64,000 bases of DNA from Flagellatimonas centrodinii (GCF_016918765.2 NZ_CP092104.1:868001-932000), one strand, 5' to 3'; positions 26,705 to 35,355 are shown, counted from the first letter of the stretch. Notes: generated by a model not told the origin, from the letters alone. Numbers and translations: made by a program.

Positions 26705-27736
26705 ATGTCCACTGCCATCCCCGCCACGCTGATTCCCGGTGATGGCATCGGTCCGGAGATCGTCGAATCCGCCGTCGCCGTGCTCGAAGCACTGGGCAGC
26801 CCCTTTGACTGGGACATCCAGCAAGCCGGGCTGGCCGGGGTGAAGGCGGCGGGCGACCCGCTGCCGCAGGCCACGCTGGACAGCATCGCCCGCACCCGAC
26901 TTGCCCTGAAGGGGCCGCTGGAAACCCCGGCCGGCGGCGGCTACCGCTCCTCCAGCGTGCGCATGCGCGAAACCTTCGGCCTGTATGCCAACGTGCGTCC
27001 GGCCCGGTCCCTGATCCCCGGTGGCCGCTACGAGGACATCGATCTCCTGGTGTACCGCGAGAACGTCGGCGGGCTGTACGTCGGCTACGAACACTACATT
27101 CCGCTCAACGGCGACCCCGAAGCGATCGCCATCGCCACCGGTGTGAACACCCGCGAGGGCTCCCGGCGGCTGCTGAAATACGCCTTCGAGCACGCCATCT
27201 CGCTCGGCCGCAAGAAGATGACCGTGGTCCACAAGGCCAACGTCATGAAACTGCTCACCGGCATCTTTCTCGACGAGGCGCGCAAGCTGCACAAGGCGCA
27301 CTACGCCGACCGCATCGCGCTGGACGACGTCATCATCGATGCCTGCGCAATGAAGCTGGTGCTCAATCCCTGGCAGTTCGACACCCTGGTGACCACCAAT
27401 CTGTTCGGCGACATCCTGTCGGATCTGGTGGCCGGACTGGTGGGCGGCCTGGGGATGGCGCCGGGCGCCAACATCGGCGATGACGCCGCCCTGTTCGAAG
27501 CGGTGCACGGCTCGGCACCGGATATCGCCGGCAAGGGCATCGCCAACCCGGTGGCACTGCTGCTGGCGGTGGCGATGATGCTCGATCACGTGCAGCGCGG
27601 CGAGCTTGCCGGCCGACTGCGCAACGCCATCGACCAGACCTACAACGTCGACCAGATCCGCACCGGCGACCTCGGCGGCAGCGCCAACACCCGGCAATTC
27701 ACCGCCGCCCTGGTGGCGCGTATCCGCAACGGCTGA
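26705..27736 (+). CDS. NAD-dependent isocitrate dehydrogenase-type enzyme
   Basis: A 343-residue member of the isocitrate/isopropylmalate dehydrogenase family, most like NAD-dependent isocitrate dehydrogenase: LIPGDGIGPEIVESA, the substrate loop YRSSSVRMRETFGLYANVRP, YRENVGGLYVGYE, and the NAD-binding AVHGSAPDIAGKGIANP. The SSxxxR arrangement at the substrate site fits isocitrate rather than isopropylmalate. It would feed 2-oxoglutarate and NADH into central metabolism. The stop codon lies in the first bases of a strong hairpin. Confidence 0.92.
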   Translation: MSTAIPATLIPGDGIGPEIVESAVAVLEALGSPFDWDIQQAGLAGVKAAGDPLPQATLDSIARTRLALKGPLETPAGGGYRSSSVRMRETFGLYANVRPARSLIPGGRYEDIDLLVYRENVGGLYVGYEHYIPLNGDPEAIAIATGVNTREGSRRLLKYAFEHAISLGRKKMTVVHKANVMKLLTGIFLDEARKLHKAHYADRIALDDVIIDACAMKLVLNPWQFDTLVTTNLFGDILSDLVAGLVGGLGMAPGANIGDDAALFEAVHGSAPDIAGKGIANPVALLLAVAMMLDHVQRGELAGRLRNAIDQTYNVDQIRTGDLGGSANTRQFTAALVARIRNG

Positions 27737-27764
27737 TGCCGGCGCGACACGGCGCCGGCATCAG
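27733..27764. terminator. Hairpin between convergent isocitrate dehydrogenase and FadL genes
   Basis: CTGATGCCGGCGC (27733-27745) pairs perfectly with GCGCCGGCATCAG (27752-27764) around a 6-base loop: a 13-bp stem. It includes the stop codon of the plus-strand gene and lies 11 bases beyond the stop of the minus-strand gene. No T-run follows, so it may stop transcription from both sides weakly or protect 3' ends. Confidence 0.65.
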
Positions 27765-27775
27765 CCCGGTCACGG

Positions 27776-29299
27776 TCACTCGAAGCGGTAACTGAAGCAG
27801 AACGTGGCCTCCCACTGCCGCATGTTCAGTCGCAGCGTCTGGTCATTGGCATCGGCGCCGAAGGCGGTCGCGTTGCTGCCGGCACCCAGCACCAGATCCA
27901 CGGCGGTGGCGTCGGTATTGCTGAGCGGGTTGGGGCCGAACACGGTCAGCGACTTGGCGTACATGAAGGCGAAGTCCAGGCCCACCCGACGGCTGAGCTG
28001 GTAGCCCAGGCCGGCGGTGAAATGCTCCTCCGGCACCGCCGGGGCGAGCACGTTGAACAGCAGCTCGCTGGCCGGGATCGGCTGGTCGCCCTTGCTGTAA
28101 CCGGCACGCAGCTTGAAGGCGGCCACGCGGTACTGCACCCCGAGCTTCACCACCTCGACATCCTGCCAGCCGAAGCCGGGGCCGCTGGCGGACCCCAGGC
28201 ACGACGGACTCGGATCGAGACTGCCGCCGAAGCCGAGCCCCGCGAGCAGTCGTGGCCGCGCACAGTTGTTGACGAAGTCGTTGGTGTCGAAGCGATTACC
28301 GACCGCCTTCACTTCGCTGAAGTTGATGCGCTGGAAATCGACGGCAATCCGCAAATCGTCACTGGGGTGGGCCGACAGGCCGATGTTCCAGGTCGAGGGG
28401 ATGTCGAAATCGCCATCGTCGGCGAACAACCCGGCGTACTTGTCGAAGGCGGTCATCCGGATGCGGGTCTGGTAAGACGCGCCAAAGCCGAAACCCGGGA
28501 TCGCCCCGGTGAGGATGCCAACGCGGCCACCATAGCCATAGGCGGTGTCATGGCCGGTGCCGCTGACCCGGTCGGGTTGGTTGGAAAACTGCCGGAACGC
28601 GCCCAGACCGTCGGCACGGAAGCGCTGTCCGGCGAAGATCGGCGCAATTCCGATCGAGGTCCGCTCGCCGATGCGGCGCGAATAGTGCGGGACGATGAAG
28701 AGCTGGATCAGATCGACCCCGGCATTGGCATCGTCATTGCCGCAAAAGCCCCCGGTATCGCCCTCGCCCGCCACCGGTACACCCCCGCCGAAGGCGCCTT
28801 CGCAGCGGGTCTCCAGCGAGATCAGGTCGAGACCCGCCACGCCCACCGCGAAGCCCTCGCCGAAATGCGTGGTGCTGCCACGGTACTCGGTGTTGAGACC
28901 GCCGTTGCCATAGACGGCGATGCCCCAGCTGGACACCTCATCGAGGCGGCGGGTGTAGGCGAATCCGGGGATGTAGTACATCTCGTTATCGCTGCGCAGC
29001 CCGCCTTCTTCGAGCCGCAGGATGCTGTTGTCGGCCCCCGCGCCCACCGGCCCGGCCTGATAGTCGCGGATCGGCGAAAACAGGCTGAGGGTCACATCCA
29101 GCCGCTCCTCCAGCCAATAGGCCCCGGCCGGGTTGATGGTGGCGATCAGCGCGTCCTCGGTCAGGGCGGTACCGGCGCCCCCCATCGCCCGCTGCGAGGC
29201 GCTGTAACCGTGCGCGAAATAACCATTGGTGGCCCATGCCATGGGGCTCGTCAACAGCACGGCAACCGCCAGCCACGTGGCGGTTTGACTGCATTTCAT
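27776..29299 (-). CDS. OmpP1/FadL family outer-membrane transporter
   Basis: A 507-residue outer-membrane barrel for uptake of long-chain fatty acids or other hydrophobic compounds. A signal peptide ends at PMAWA; the mature start TNGYFAHGYSASQRAMGGAG and ALTEDALIATINPAG are the FadL N-terminal plug region. The C-terminus FCFSYRFE is barrel-like. GGAG eight bases before the ATG supports the start. It fits the lipid-oriented genes around it. Confidence 0.93.
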   Translation of the reverse strand: MKCSQTATWLAVAVLLTSPMAWATNGYFAHGYSASQRAMGGAGTALTEDALIATINPAGAYWLEERLDVTLSLFSPIRDYQAGPVGAGADNSILRLEEGGLRSDNEMYYIPGFAYTRRLDEVSSWGIAVYGNGGLNTEYRGSTTHFGEGFAVGVAGLDLISLETRCEGAFGGGVPVAGEGDTGGFCGNDDANAGVDLIQLFIVPHYSRRIGERTSIGIAPIFAGQRFRADGLGAFRQFSNQPDRVSGTGHDTAYGYGGRVGILTGAIPGFGFGASYQTRIRMTAFDKYAGLFADDGDFDIPSTWNIGLSAHPSDDLRIAVDFQRINFSEVKAVGNRFDTNDFVNNCARPRLLAGLGFGGSLDPSPSCLGSASGPGFGWQDVEVVKLGVQYRVAAFKLRAGYSKGDQPIPASELLFNVLAPAVPEEHFTAGLGYQLSRRVGLDFAFMYAKSLTVFGPNPLSNTDATAVDLVLGAGSNATAFGADANDQTLRLNMRQWEATFCFSYRFE

Positions 29300-29440
29300 C
29301 AGCTGCGCTCCTCTGGTTTGTCAGCGTTCATGTCCACGATATTCTGCCGGACTGTCGTCGCGGCCAAGTCGAAGCGCACTGGTCTTCGCTAGGGTGACCC
29401 CCATTGCCCGCGTGCGACGGGCGCATCACGGAAGATGATC

Positions 29441-30154
29441 ATGGGATTCTGGCGAGTGCTTGGACTGGTTCTGCTGGTCATGAGCCTGGCGCTGTTGAGC
29501 GGCGCAGGCGGCGCCTGGTGGGTGCTGCACAACGGCATGGCGGTGGTGCCCCTGCACGATCAGGCGCTGCAGGCACGGTTGCCGGCCGACCTGCCGGTAT
29601 CGGTCACGGTGCTGCAGGCGCGCGGGCCAGATGCCGGCGACGACAGCCGCGGCATCCCGGTGCGGCTCAACGAGACGCTGAAGCTGGACGTGGACTTCGA
29701 CACCGAAGTGCCACTGGCGCTCACCGTGCGTTACCAGGGCACCATCCCGGTGAACACCCGGGTGCCGGTCGACACCACCATGGATACCCGGGTGCTGGGG
29801 ATCCCGATGACACTGCCGATCAGCGGTGAGATTCCGCTTGATCTCGACCTGCCGGTCGACCTGACCATCCCCATCTCGCAACCGGTGCGGCTGGCCTTCA
29901 CCGCACCGATCACCGCCCGGGTGGACCAGGTGGTCCACATCCCGCTGCAGGCCGAGCTGGAAACCCGCATCCACTTCGGCGACACCCCGCTGCCGTTGCG
30001 GCTGCAGCACAGCGTCCTCGCCCTGCCGCTGGATCGCCTCTGGCTCACCGGCAAGGCGGCAGATGACTGGCGGCTGGGCCCCCTGCGGCACAACGAAAAA
30101 ACCCCCGACGGCACGGAGCCGGCGGGGGGCGAACTTCAGGGGTTCACTGAGTAA
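29441..30154 (+). CDS. Hypothetical membrane-anchored protein
   Basis: A 237-residue protein I do not recognise. One hydrophobic segment near the start (about 6-28, GLVLLVMSLALLSGAGGAWWV) suggests a signal anchor with the rest in the periplasm. The middle is a run of beta-like repeats with alternating Pro-Val-Asp and Thr, such as MDTRVLGIPMTLPISGEIPL, hinting at a beta-sandwich. GGAAG fits the ATG at 29441 better than one at 29435. Its last 20 codons overlap a terminator for the converging gene. FadL lies divergently upstream. Confidence 0.8.
   Translation: MGFWRVLGLVLLVMSLALLSGAGGAWWVLHNGMAVVPLHDQALQARLPADLPVSVTVLQARGPDAGDDSRGIPVRLNETLKLDVDFDTEVPLALTVRYQGTIPVNTRVPVDTTMDTRVLGIPMTLPISGEIPLDLDLPVDLTIPISQPVRLAFTAPITARVDQVVHIPLQAELETRIHFGDTPLPLRLQHSVLALPLDRLWLTGKAADDWRLGPLRHNEKTPDGTEPAGGELQGFTE
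30096..30129 (-). terminator. Rho-independent terminator for the LON-domain gene
   Basis: Read on the minus strand, a GC-rich stem (10 of 11 pairs; CCCCCGACGGC against GCCGGCGGGGG on the plus strand) is followed by six T. It lies about 135 bases past the stop at 30265 and inside the 3' coding end of the opposing plus-strand gene. Confidence 0.75.
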
Positions 30155-30264
30155 GACGCACGGCAGCGGAAAAACCGCACCTCCGGCGCGACATTTTTTT
30201 CGTATTTCTTGTAACGCTTTGTTTTTGCGATATTTAAACTTTTCAACAACCGGCGCCGCGCCCC

Positions 30265-30861
30265 TCAGTCGGGGGCCCGCAGATCGATCAGCAGTTGCTC
30301 CACCGCATCCAGCACCACCAGCGGGTCGCTCTGGGTCAGCAGCGCCTGTTTGCGTTCCGGCGGCACCGGCAGCAGTTCAGCGAGGCGAAACCCCACCCAG
30401 GCCGCATCATCGGTCCGCCCCGGCATCGGAAAATACGCCGGCCCCAGCTCGGACATCAGCCGCGTCAACAGCTTGGCGAGCGGGGCATGGCGCGGGGGCA
30501 CCGCCTGCGGCGCCGAGGCCTCCAGCAGCGAGACGCGCGCGCGGATCAGGCCATCCGGTTCCGCCCAGCGGCTGAGAATGCGAAACCGCGTCTCACCGCG
30601 CACCTGCAGATTGAACAGCCCCGGTGACGGCACTTCCCATTCGAGGATGCGCGCGGTGCAGCCGATGTCGCAGGGGATTGCCGGCTGCCCCACCTCGAAC
30701 CCGGCCCGGATCAGGGCGATGCCGAACGGCGACTCGTCGCGGATGCAGGCCTTGGTCATGTCGACATAGCGCTGCTCGAAAATGCGCAGCGTCATCACAC
30801 CCGCCGGAAACAACACGCTGCCCAGCGGAAAGATGGGAATCTCCAGTGTGTCGTCGTCCAC
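30265..30861 (-). CDS. LON peptidase substrate-binding domain protein
   Basis: A 198-residue stand-alone Lon N-terminal domain. EIPIFPLGSVLFPAGVMTLR is the diagnostic opening, followed by RIFEQRYVDM, GCTARILEW and GETRFRILSRW. No AAA+ ATPase or protease domain follows, which is normal for this family. Such proteins may bind unfolded protein or partner with other enzymes; the role is unsettled. Divergent from the 2OG oxygenase gene. Confidence 0.93.
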   Translation of the reverse strand: MDDDTLEIPIFPLGSVLFPAGVMTLRIFEQRYVDMTKACIRDESPFGIALIRAGFEVGQPAIPCDIGCTARILEWEVPSPGLFNLQVRGETRFRILSRWAEPDGLIRARVSLLEASAPQAVPPRHAPLAKLLTRLMSELGPAYFPMPGRTDDAAWVGFRLAELLPVPPERKQALLTQSDPLVVLDAVEQLLIDLRAPD

Positions 30862-30955
30862 GGCGCGTCCCGATGGCTTGGACCCCTAGGGTAGCGCGAG
30901 GGCACCGCGGTCGCCGTGATGGCGGCGAGACGGCACAATCGGCGCTCCTGTCCCT

Positions 30956-31828
30956 ATGCCGACGAGTGACCCCGTGACCTGGCGTACCTATTCCCTGCTG
31001 CTGGCCGGCGGCCATCGCATCGACTTCGATGCCGAGGAAAATGACCCCCTACTGGACCAGCTGGCGACCCTGATTGCGGTCAATGCCGACCAGCGGCCGG
31101 CGGGCCTGGTGGAAATTCCGCTGCGCCACGGCCAGTCCCGACTCACGGTGTCGACGCAGGCACTGGTGGGGGTGATCAGCGACACCTCGCTGCGACTGGT
31201 CGCCGCGGCCGCGGCATCAACCACGGCGGCACCGCCGATAGAGCCTTCGATCGTCGTGCATTGGCGGGACTTCCTCACGCCGGCCGACCACGCGGCGCTG
31301 GTGGACTTCGCCATCGCCCACGAGGCGAAGTTCACACCGTCGGGTGTGTCCACGCAGGACAAACAGTATCGGGAATCGTGGGTGTTGACCGACTTCCCGG
31401 CCTTTTCGGCGCTGATGGAACAGCGAATCCGCGATCGGCTGGGCGCCTTGCTGCCAGCCTTCGGGCTGCCGCCCGAGCATCCGCTGCCGCGTTTCGAAGC
31501 CCAGTTGACCGCACACAACGACGGCAACTACTACCGTCAGCACAACGACAACGGCAGTGCCGACACGCGGTCGCGTCTGCTGACGTACGTCTACTACTTC
31601 AATCGCTCACCCAAGGCCTACACCGGCGGCGAATTGCGGGTGTTCGACTCGACCGTGCGCGACAACTTCTATGTCGCCGCCGAGCACTACCGCGACTACC
31701 AGCCCGAGAACAACAGCATCGTGTTCTTCCTCAGCCGCTATCTGCATGAGGTGCGGCCGGTGAGCTGCCCGTCGGGCGCATTTGCCGACGGGCGCTTCAC
31801 CATTAACGGCTGGCTACACGAAGCCTGA
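30956..31828 (+). CDS. 2OG-Fe(II) oxygenase
   Basis: A 290-residue protein with a prolyl-4-hydroxylase-like oxygenase domain (about 100-290). The iron ligands are the HxD of YRQHNDNGSAD, and the distal His of LHEVRPVSC; the Arg six residues on binds 2-oxoglutarate. LLTYVYYFNRSPKAYTGGEL is the family core. It would hydroxylate a protein or small molecule with O2 and 2-oxoglutarate. An N-terminal part (1-100) is of unknown fold. Its stop lies eight bases from the convergent rubredoxin stop. Confidence 0.92.
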   Translation: MPTSDPVTWRTYSLLLAGGHRIDFDAEENDPLLDQLATLIAVNADQRPAGLVEIPLRHGQSRLTVSTQALVGVISDTSLRLVAAAAASTTAAPPIEPSIVVHWRDFLTPADHAALVDFAIAHEAKFTPSGVSTQDKQYRESWVLTDFPAFSALMEQRIRDRLGALLPAFGLPPEHPLPRFEAQLTAHNDGNYYRQHNDNGSADTRSRLLTYVYYFNRSPKAYTGGELRVFDSTVRDNFYVAAEHYRDYQPENNSIVFFLSRYLHEVRPVSCPSGAFADGRFTINGWLHEA

Positions 31829-31836
31829 GGGCAGAC

Positions 31837-32001
31837 TCAGATCTCTTCCATCTGGAAGTCGATCTTGGAGGCCCCGCAGTCCGGACAGGTCCAGGTGTCG
31901 GGCACGTCTTCCCACTTGGTACCTGCGGGAATGCCCTCATCGGGAATGCCTTCGGCTTCGTCGTACACGAAATCACAGATCAAGCAGCGCCACTTGCGCA
32001 T
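31837..32001 (-). CDS. rubA: Rubredoxin
   Basis: A 54-residue rubredoxin with two iron-binding CxxC pairs: RCLICDFVYDEAEG (Cys6 and Cys9) and WTCPDCGASK (Cys39 and Cys42). AlkG/RubA-type rubredoxins pass electrons to alkane monooxygenase, whose gene lies 131 bases upstream on the same strand. A terminator separates the two, so rubA may be read from its own promoter or by read-through. No rubredoxin reductase is in the window. Confidence 0.96.
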   Translation of the reverse strand: MRKWRCLICDFVYDEAEGIPDEGIPAGTKWEDVPDTWTCPDCGASKIDFQMEEI

Positions 32002-32090
32002 GAAACATCCCTCTTTCAATGGGTGATCCGGCACCATGCTGATGGCACGCCGGGCGCGCGACATCCCACAGCCGGATGAAGCACAACAAA

Positions 32091-32120
32091 AAGGGCGGCG
32101 CGGTGGCAACCACGCCGCCC
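32091..32120 (-). terminator. Rho-independent terminator after alkane monooxygenase gene
   Basis: On the minus strand a GC-rich hairpin (GGGCGGCGTGG against CCACCGCGCCGCCC, imperfect by one base) is followed by TTTTT at about 32088-32092. It begins 13 bases after the alkB stop and precedes rubA, so it separates the two transcripts or weakens rubA expression. Confidence 0.75.
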
Positions 32121-32132
32121 ATCGGCATCATT

Positions 32133-33308
32133 TTACGCTGTCTGCGGCTCGGATTTCCGATACTGGGCGATCACCGCCTCGCGCATCGACGGCTTGATGT
32201 TGGCGCGGCTCATGTCACCGTTGAAGTGCGCCACCACCTTGGGGTTCATCAGGCGGAACCAGAGCGGCGGGAAATAGGCGATCAGCACCATCGCGGCATA
32301 GCCCGAGGGCAGTGACGGCACGCCGTCGAAGTGCCGCAACGTCTGGTACGACCGCGTCGGGTTGGCGTGGTGGTCGGAGTGCCGCTGCAGCTGATAGAGC
32401 ACCACATTGGTGACGATGTGGTTGGAGTTCCAGGAGTGGTGCGGCTGGCAGCGCTCATAGCTGCCATCCGCCTTCTGCTGCCGCTTCAGGCCGTAGTGCT
32501 CGAGATAATTCACCACCTCCAGCAGGCTGCCGCCATACACCGCGGCGAACAGCATCACCGGCAGCGCCCAGAGGCCCAGCCACGCCGCCATGCCGGCCCA
32601 GATGACGACTGTCATCGCCCAGCTCTGCAGGTTGTCGTTCTGCCAGTGCCAGACACTCTTGCCGCGCCGCGCCAGGCGTTGCTTTTCGAGCTGCCAGGCC
32701 GACTTCAACGAGCCGATGATGCAGCGCGGGAAGAACTCGTAGAACGATTCGCCGAACCGCGAGGTGGCCGGGTCCTCCGGCGTGGCGACCCGCACGTGGT
32801 GACCCCGATTGTGCTCGACGAAGAAGTGGCCATAGGCCCCCGGCGCCAGCGCGAGCTTGGCGAGCATCCGCTCCAGCGGCGCCGTCTGGTGCCCCAGCTC
32901 GTGACCGATATTGATCGCCAGACCACAGATCAGCCCAGTGGACACCAGCATGCCGGCGGTTTCGTACCAGGCCAGGTCAAAGTGCATGATCGCCCAGATC
33001 ATGAACGCCCAGGCACCGAGGTAGACCGGCACCGCGGCGTACAGCGCCCAGCGGTAGTAGCCCTCGGCGGCCAGCTTGGGGATGGCGGCGTCGGGCGGGT
33101 TGCCCTCGTCTTCGCCAAACAGATAATCCATGGCCGGGATCAGGCCGTAGAGAACCCCCAGCGGCGCCCACAGCCACAGCGCATGGCCACCGAGGAAATA
33201 CCAGGCGGCCACCGAAGCCACCGGCAGCAGAAAGATGGCGGCCCCCAGGGGCCACAGATACCGTTTGTTGTCACGCCAGACGACGGACGATGCAGCGACG
33301 GTCGACAT
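32133..33308 (-). CDS. alkB: Alkane 1-monooxygenase
   Basis: A 391-residue integral-membrane di-iron oxygenase that converts n-alkanes to 1-alkanols with rubredoxin electrons. The histidine boxes are visible: NIGHELGHQ, FFVEHNRGHH, and LQRHSDHHANPTR, plus the AlkB-specific NYLEHYGLKR. Several hydrophobic segments cross the membrane. The start at 33308 follows GGAG by nine bases. Downstream lies rubredoxin, upstream on the same strand a TetR gene; two 15-bp direct repeats sit just upstream of the start. Confidence 0.95.
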   Translation of the reverse strand: MSTVAASSVVWRDNKRYLWPLGAAIFLLPVASVAAWYFLGGHALWLWAPLGVLYGLIPAMDYLFGEDEGNPPDAAIPKLAAEGYYRWALYAAVPVYLGAWAFMIWAIMHFDLAWYETAGMLVSTGLICGLAINIGHELGHQTAPLERMLAKLALAPGAYGHFFVEHNRGHHVRVATPEDPATSRFGESFYEFFPRCIIGSLKSAWQLEKQRLARRGKSVWHWQNDNLQSWAMTVVIWAGMAAWLGLWALPVMLFAAVYGGSLLEVVNYLEHYGLKRQQKADGSYERCQPHHSWNSNHIVTNVVLYQLQRHSDHHANPTRSYQTLRHFDGVPSLPSGYAAMVLIAYFPPLWFRLMNPKVVAHFNGDMSRANIKPSMREAVIAQYRKSEPQTA

Positions 33309-33334
33309 TGCGGAAAGCTCCTCGAATCTTTGGG

Positions 33335-33371
33335 TAACCGATCGTTCAATAAAAACTAACCAAGCGTTCAA
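33335..33371 (-). promoter_or_regulatory. Direct repeats upstream of alkB
   Basis: Two 15-base copies, TAACCGATCGTTCAA (33335-33349) and TAACCAAGCGTTCAA (33357-33371), differ at two positions and are 22 bp apart, two helical turns. They lie 27-63 bases before the alkB start, in AT-rich DNA, so a regulator could bind side by side over the promoter. Binding by the adjacent TetR is inferred. Confidence 0.55.
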
Positions 33372-33438
33372 GAGCTGTCAAGGCTCGGCGCCTCAGCGAT
33401 GCCTCTTTACCCCATGGAGAGAGCACAGCGCCGCGGTA

Positions 33439-34029
33439 TCAGGCGCTGAGGTAGGCCGCGATCATCCGCGCCTGGGCGGCAATCACCTCATCCCGGGGCA
33501 GCAGCGGCCGTGGCAGGCTGAGGTAATGCACCGTGGTGTAGAGCGTGCTGCTGATGATCACGAACAGGGCCGCCGGCAGGTTCTGCAGCTTCACTTCGGT
33601 GGCGTGCAGCAGCAGATACTGACGGCAGGCTTCCACCATGTGCCGTTCCAGCTGCACGAGTGCGCGCTGGCCGCGCAGTTGCTGCCAGTGGCGGATCAAC
33701 TCCAGCCGCGCCGGGTCCTGCTGGACGAAGTCGAACACCGCTTCCAGCAGACCGGCCGCCGCCGCTTCCGGTGGCGCCTGCAACAGGCCGGCCAGGCGGC
33801 TGTCGACCAGCGCCATGAGGTCCCGCACCAGGCGGTCCAGCACCGCATCGACCAGCGCGTCCTTGTGCTCGAAGTATTGGTAGAGCGAGCCGACGCTGAC
33901 CCCGGCGCGCGCCGCCACATGGTTGGTGGTGGTGTCGGCCAGGCCCTGTTCGGCAATGGTCAGTGCCGCGGCGTCGACCAACGCATCCACCATCGCGCGG
34001 GAACGGGGCTGCCGGGGAATCTTGCGCAT
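33439..34029 (-). CDS. TetR family transcriptional regulator
   Basis: A 196-residue TetR-type regulator. The DNA-binding part is ALTIAEQGLADTTTNHVAAR then AGVSVGSLYQYFEHKDAL (about 22-62). It lies between alkB (downstream, same strand, 130-base gap) and a divergent MpaB/Lcp-like oxygenase. A strong inverted repeat fills the divergent promoter region, making this oxygenase its most likely target, plus autoregulation. Control of alkB is possible too. Confidence 0.93.
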   Translation of the reverse strand: MRKIPRQPRSRAMVDALVDAAALTIAEQGLADTTTNHVAARAGVSVGSLYQYFEHKDALVDAVLDRLVRDLMALVDSRLAGLLQAPPEAAAAGLLEAVFDFVQQDPARLELIRHWQQLRGQRALVQLERHMVEACRQYLLLHATEVKLQNLPAALFVIISSTLYTTVHYLSLPRPLLPRDEVIAAQARMIAAYLSA

Positions 34030-34048
34030 GACGATACCGAGCCAACAG

Positions 34049-34079
34049 ATGCGAGTTGAATGCGAGTAATGACTCGCAT
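34049..34079. promoter_or_regulatory. Operator for divergent tetR / MpaB-like oxygenase genes
   Basis: ATGCGAGT (34060-34067) and ACTCGCAT (34072-34079) form a perfect 8-bp inverted repeat with a 4-base spacer. A third ATGCGAGT lies at 34049-34056, exactly 11 bp (one helical turn) before. The site sits 20 bases from the tetR start and 12 bases from the oxygenase start, a classic TetR operator position. Confidence 0.7.
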
Positions 34080-34091
34080 GAGTCTACGCGC

Positions 34092-35351
34092 ATGAACGCG
34101 CCCGTCCAGCCCCATGCCCATGCCCAACCCCTGCCCCGCCGTCACGGCGCCGATCTCAGCACCGGCCGCCGCATGGCCGGCCCGCTGCGCTGGCTGATTC
34201 GCGGCGACCCCACGCCCAGCCCAGCCCAATGGCAGGCCGTGGGCGAATCGTTGTTGCAGGGCGACCCCGCCGCCGATGCGCTGGTGGCGTGGATGGGTGA
34301 GGTGGGCATGGCCACCAGCAAACCCCTGTTCGACCGCGCCGCCTGTGACGGCATCGGCCAGCTCGACGCGCCGCCTGCCCCGCTGCGACAGTTCTTCGCC
34401 ACCGTGGAAACGGTCCCGGCGTGGGTCGACCCGGTACGGCTCGACGCCGGCGCCCGCGCCTGTGGCCTCTCCGGGCTCACCGGCATGCGCGTGTTGCGCG
34501 ACTTTGGCCTCATGGCCGGCTACCAGGCCGCCGCCATCAACCGCACCCTGGTGATGACCGGCGCGCTCAGCAAGGGCGCCCAGAAACGGGTGGCCGAGAC
34601 CACCAAATGGTGGATCGACTGCACCCGCCCCGGCGGCATGGCGGTAGGCGCACCGGGCTACGTCAGCACCCTGCAGGTGCGCCTTATCCACGCCCTGGTG
34701 CGGCGCCATCTGGTGGCACGGCCGGACTGGGACAGCACCGCCCACGGCTTGCCCATCAACCAGGGCGACATGCACGCCACCTATCTGGCCTTCAGCGTCA
34801 TCTTTCTGATGGGGCAACGCCTGCTGGGCGTGCCGATCACGGCCGCCGAGGGTGCCGACGTGATGCATCTCTGGCGCTACATCGGCTGGCTGATGGGCGT
34901 CGACGACCGCTGGCTGCATCACGACGAACAAAGCGGCCGCATCGCCCTGTACCACAACCTGCTGGCGCAGGCGCCACCGGACGCCACCAGCCGCGAGCTG
35001 GGCCGCGCCTTGATGGACGAACCGCTGGGCCGCCACTACCAACGCTTCGGCTGGCTGCAGGGCCGCTTCAACCGGGCGCGCCACCTGAGCATCGCCCGCA
35101 CCTTCCTCGGCCGGGCGGGTATGCGGGCACTCGGCCTGCCCCCCACCGTACTGCCGTGGTACCCGGTGCTGACCACCGCCCCGCGCTGGTTGCTGATGCA
35201 ACTGCTGCGGCAACTGCCCGGCGGCGCAGAACGCCTCAGCCAACACGGCCTCAACGCCCAGGCCGCGTATCTGCCGGTGCTGTTCGGCGGCGACGATCCG
35301 CGGCTGCGGGATGCGGTGGGAGTGGAGGCAGTGCCGAGTGTTGAGCAATGA
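34092..35351 (+). CDS. Oxygenase MpaB family protein (DUF2236, Lcp-like)
   Basis: A 419-residue member of the MpaB/rubber oxygenase catalytic domain family. The KRVAETTKWWIDCTRPGGM and VRLIHALVRRHL segments hold the Arg/Lys-Glu-Thr and His region that binds heme b in latex-clearing protein. Lcp cleaves polyisoprene; other members are uncharacterised oxygenases. No secretion signal is obvious at the chosen start, so this copy may be cytoplasmic. Its divergent tetR recalls the LcpR-lcp pair of Gordonia (family knowledge). The C-terminus runs into a repeat-rich region. Confidence 0.88.
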   Translation: MNAPVQPHAHAQPLPRRHGADLSTGRRMAGPLRWLIRGDPTPSPAQWQAVGESLLQGDPAADALVAWMGEVGMATSKPLFDRAACDGIGQLDAPPAPLRQFFATVETVPAWVDPVRLDAGARACGLSGLTGMRVLRDFGLMAGYQAAAINRTLVMTGALSKGAQKRVAETTKWWIDCTRPGGMAVGAPGYVSTLQVRLIHALVRRHLVARPDWDSTAHGLPINQGDMHATYLAFSVIFLMGQRLLGVPITAAEGADVMHLWRYIGWLMGVDDRWLHHDEQSGRIALYHNLLAQAPPDATSRELGRALMDEPLGRHYQRFGWLQGRFNRARHLSIARTFLGRAGMRALGLPPTVLPWYPVLTTAPRWLLMQLLRQLPGGAERLSQHGLNAQAAYLPVLFGGDDPRLRDAVGVEAVPSVEQ

Positions 35352-35355
35352 GAAT

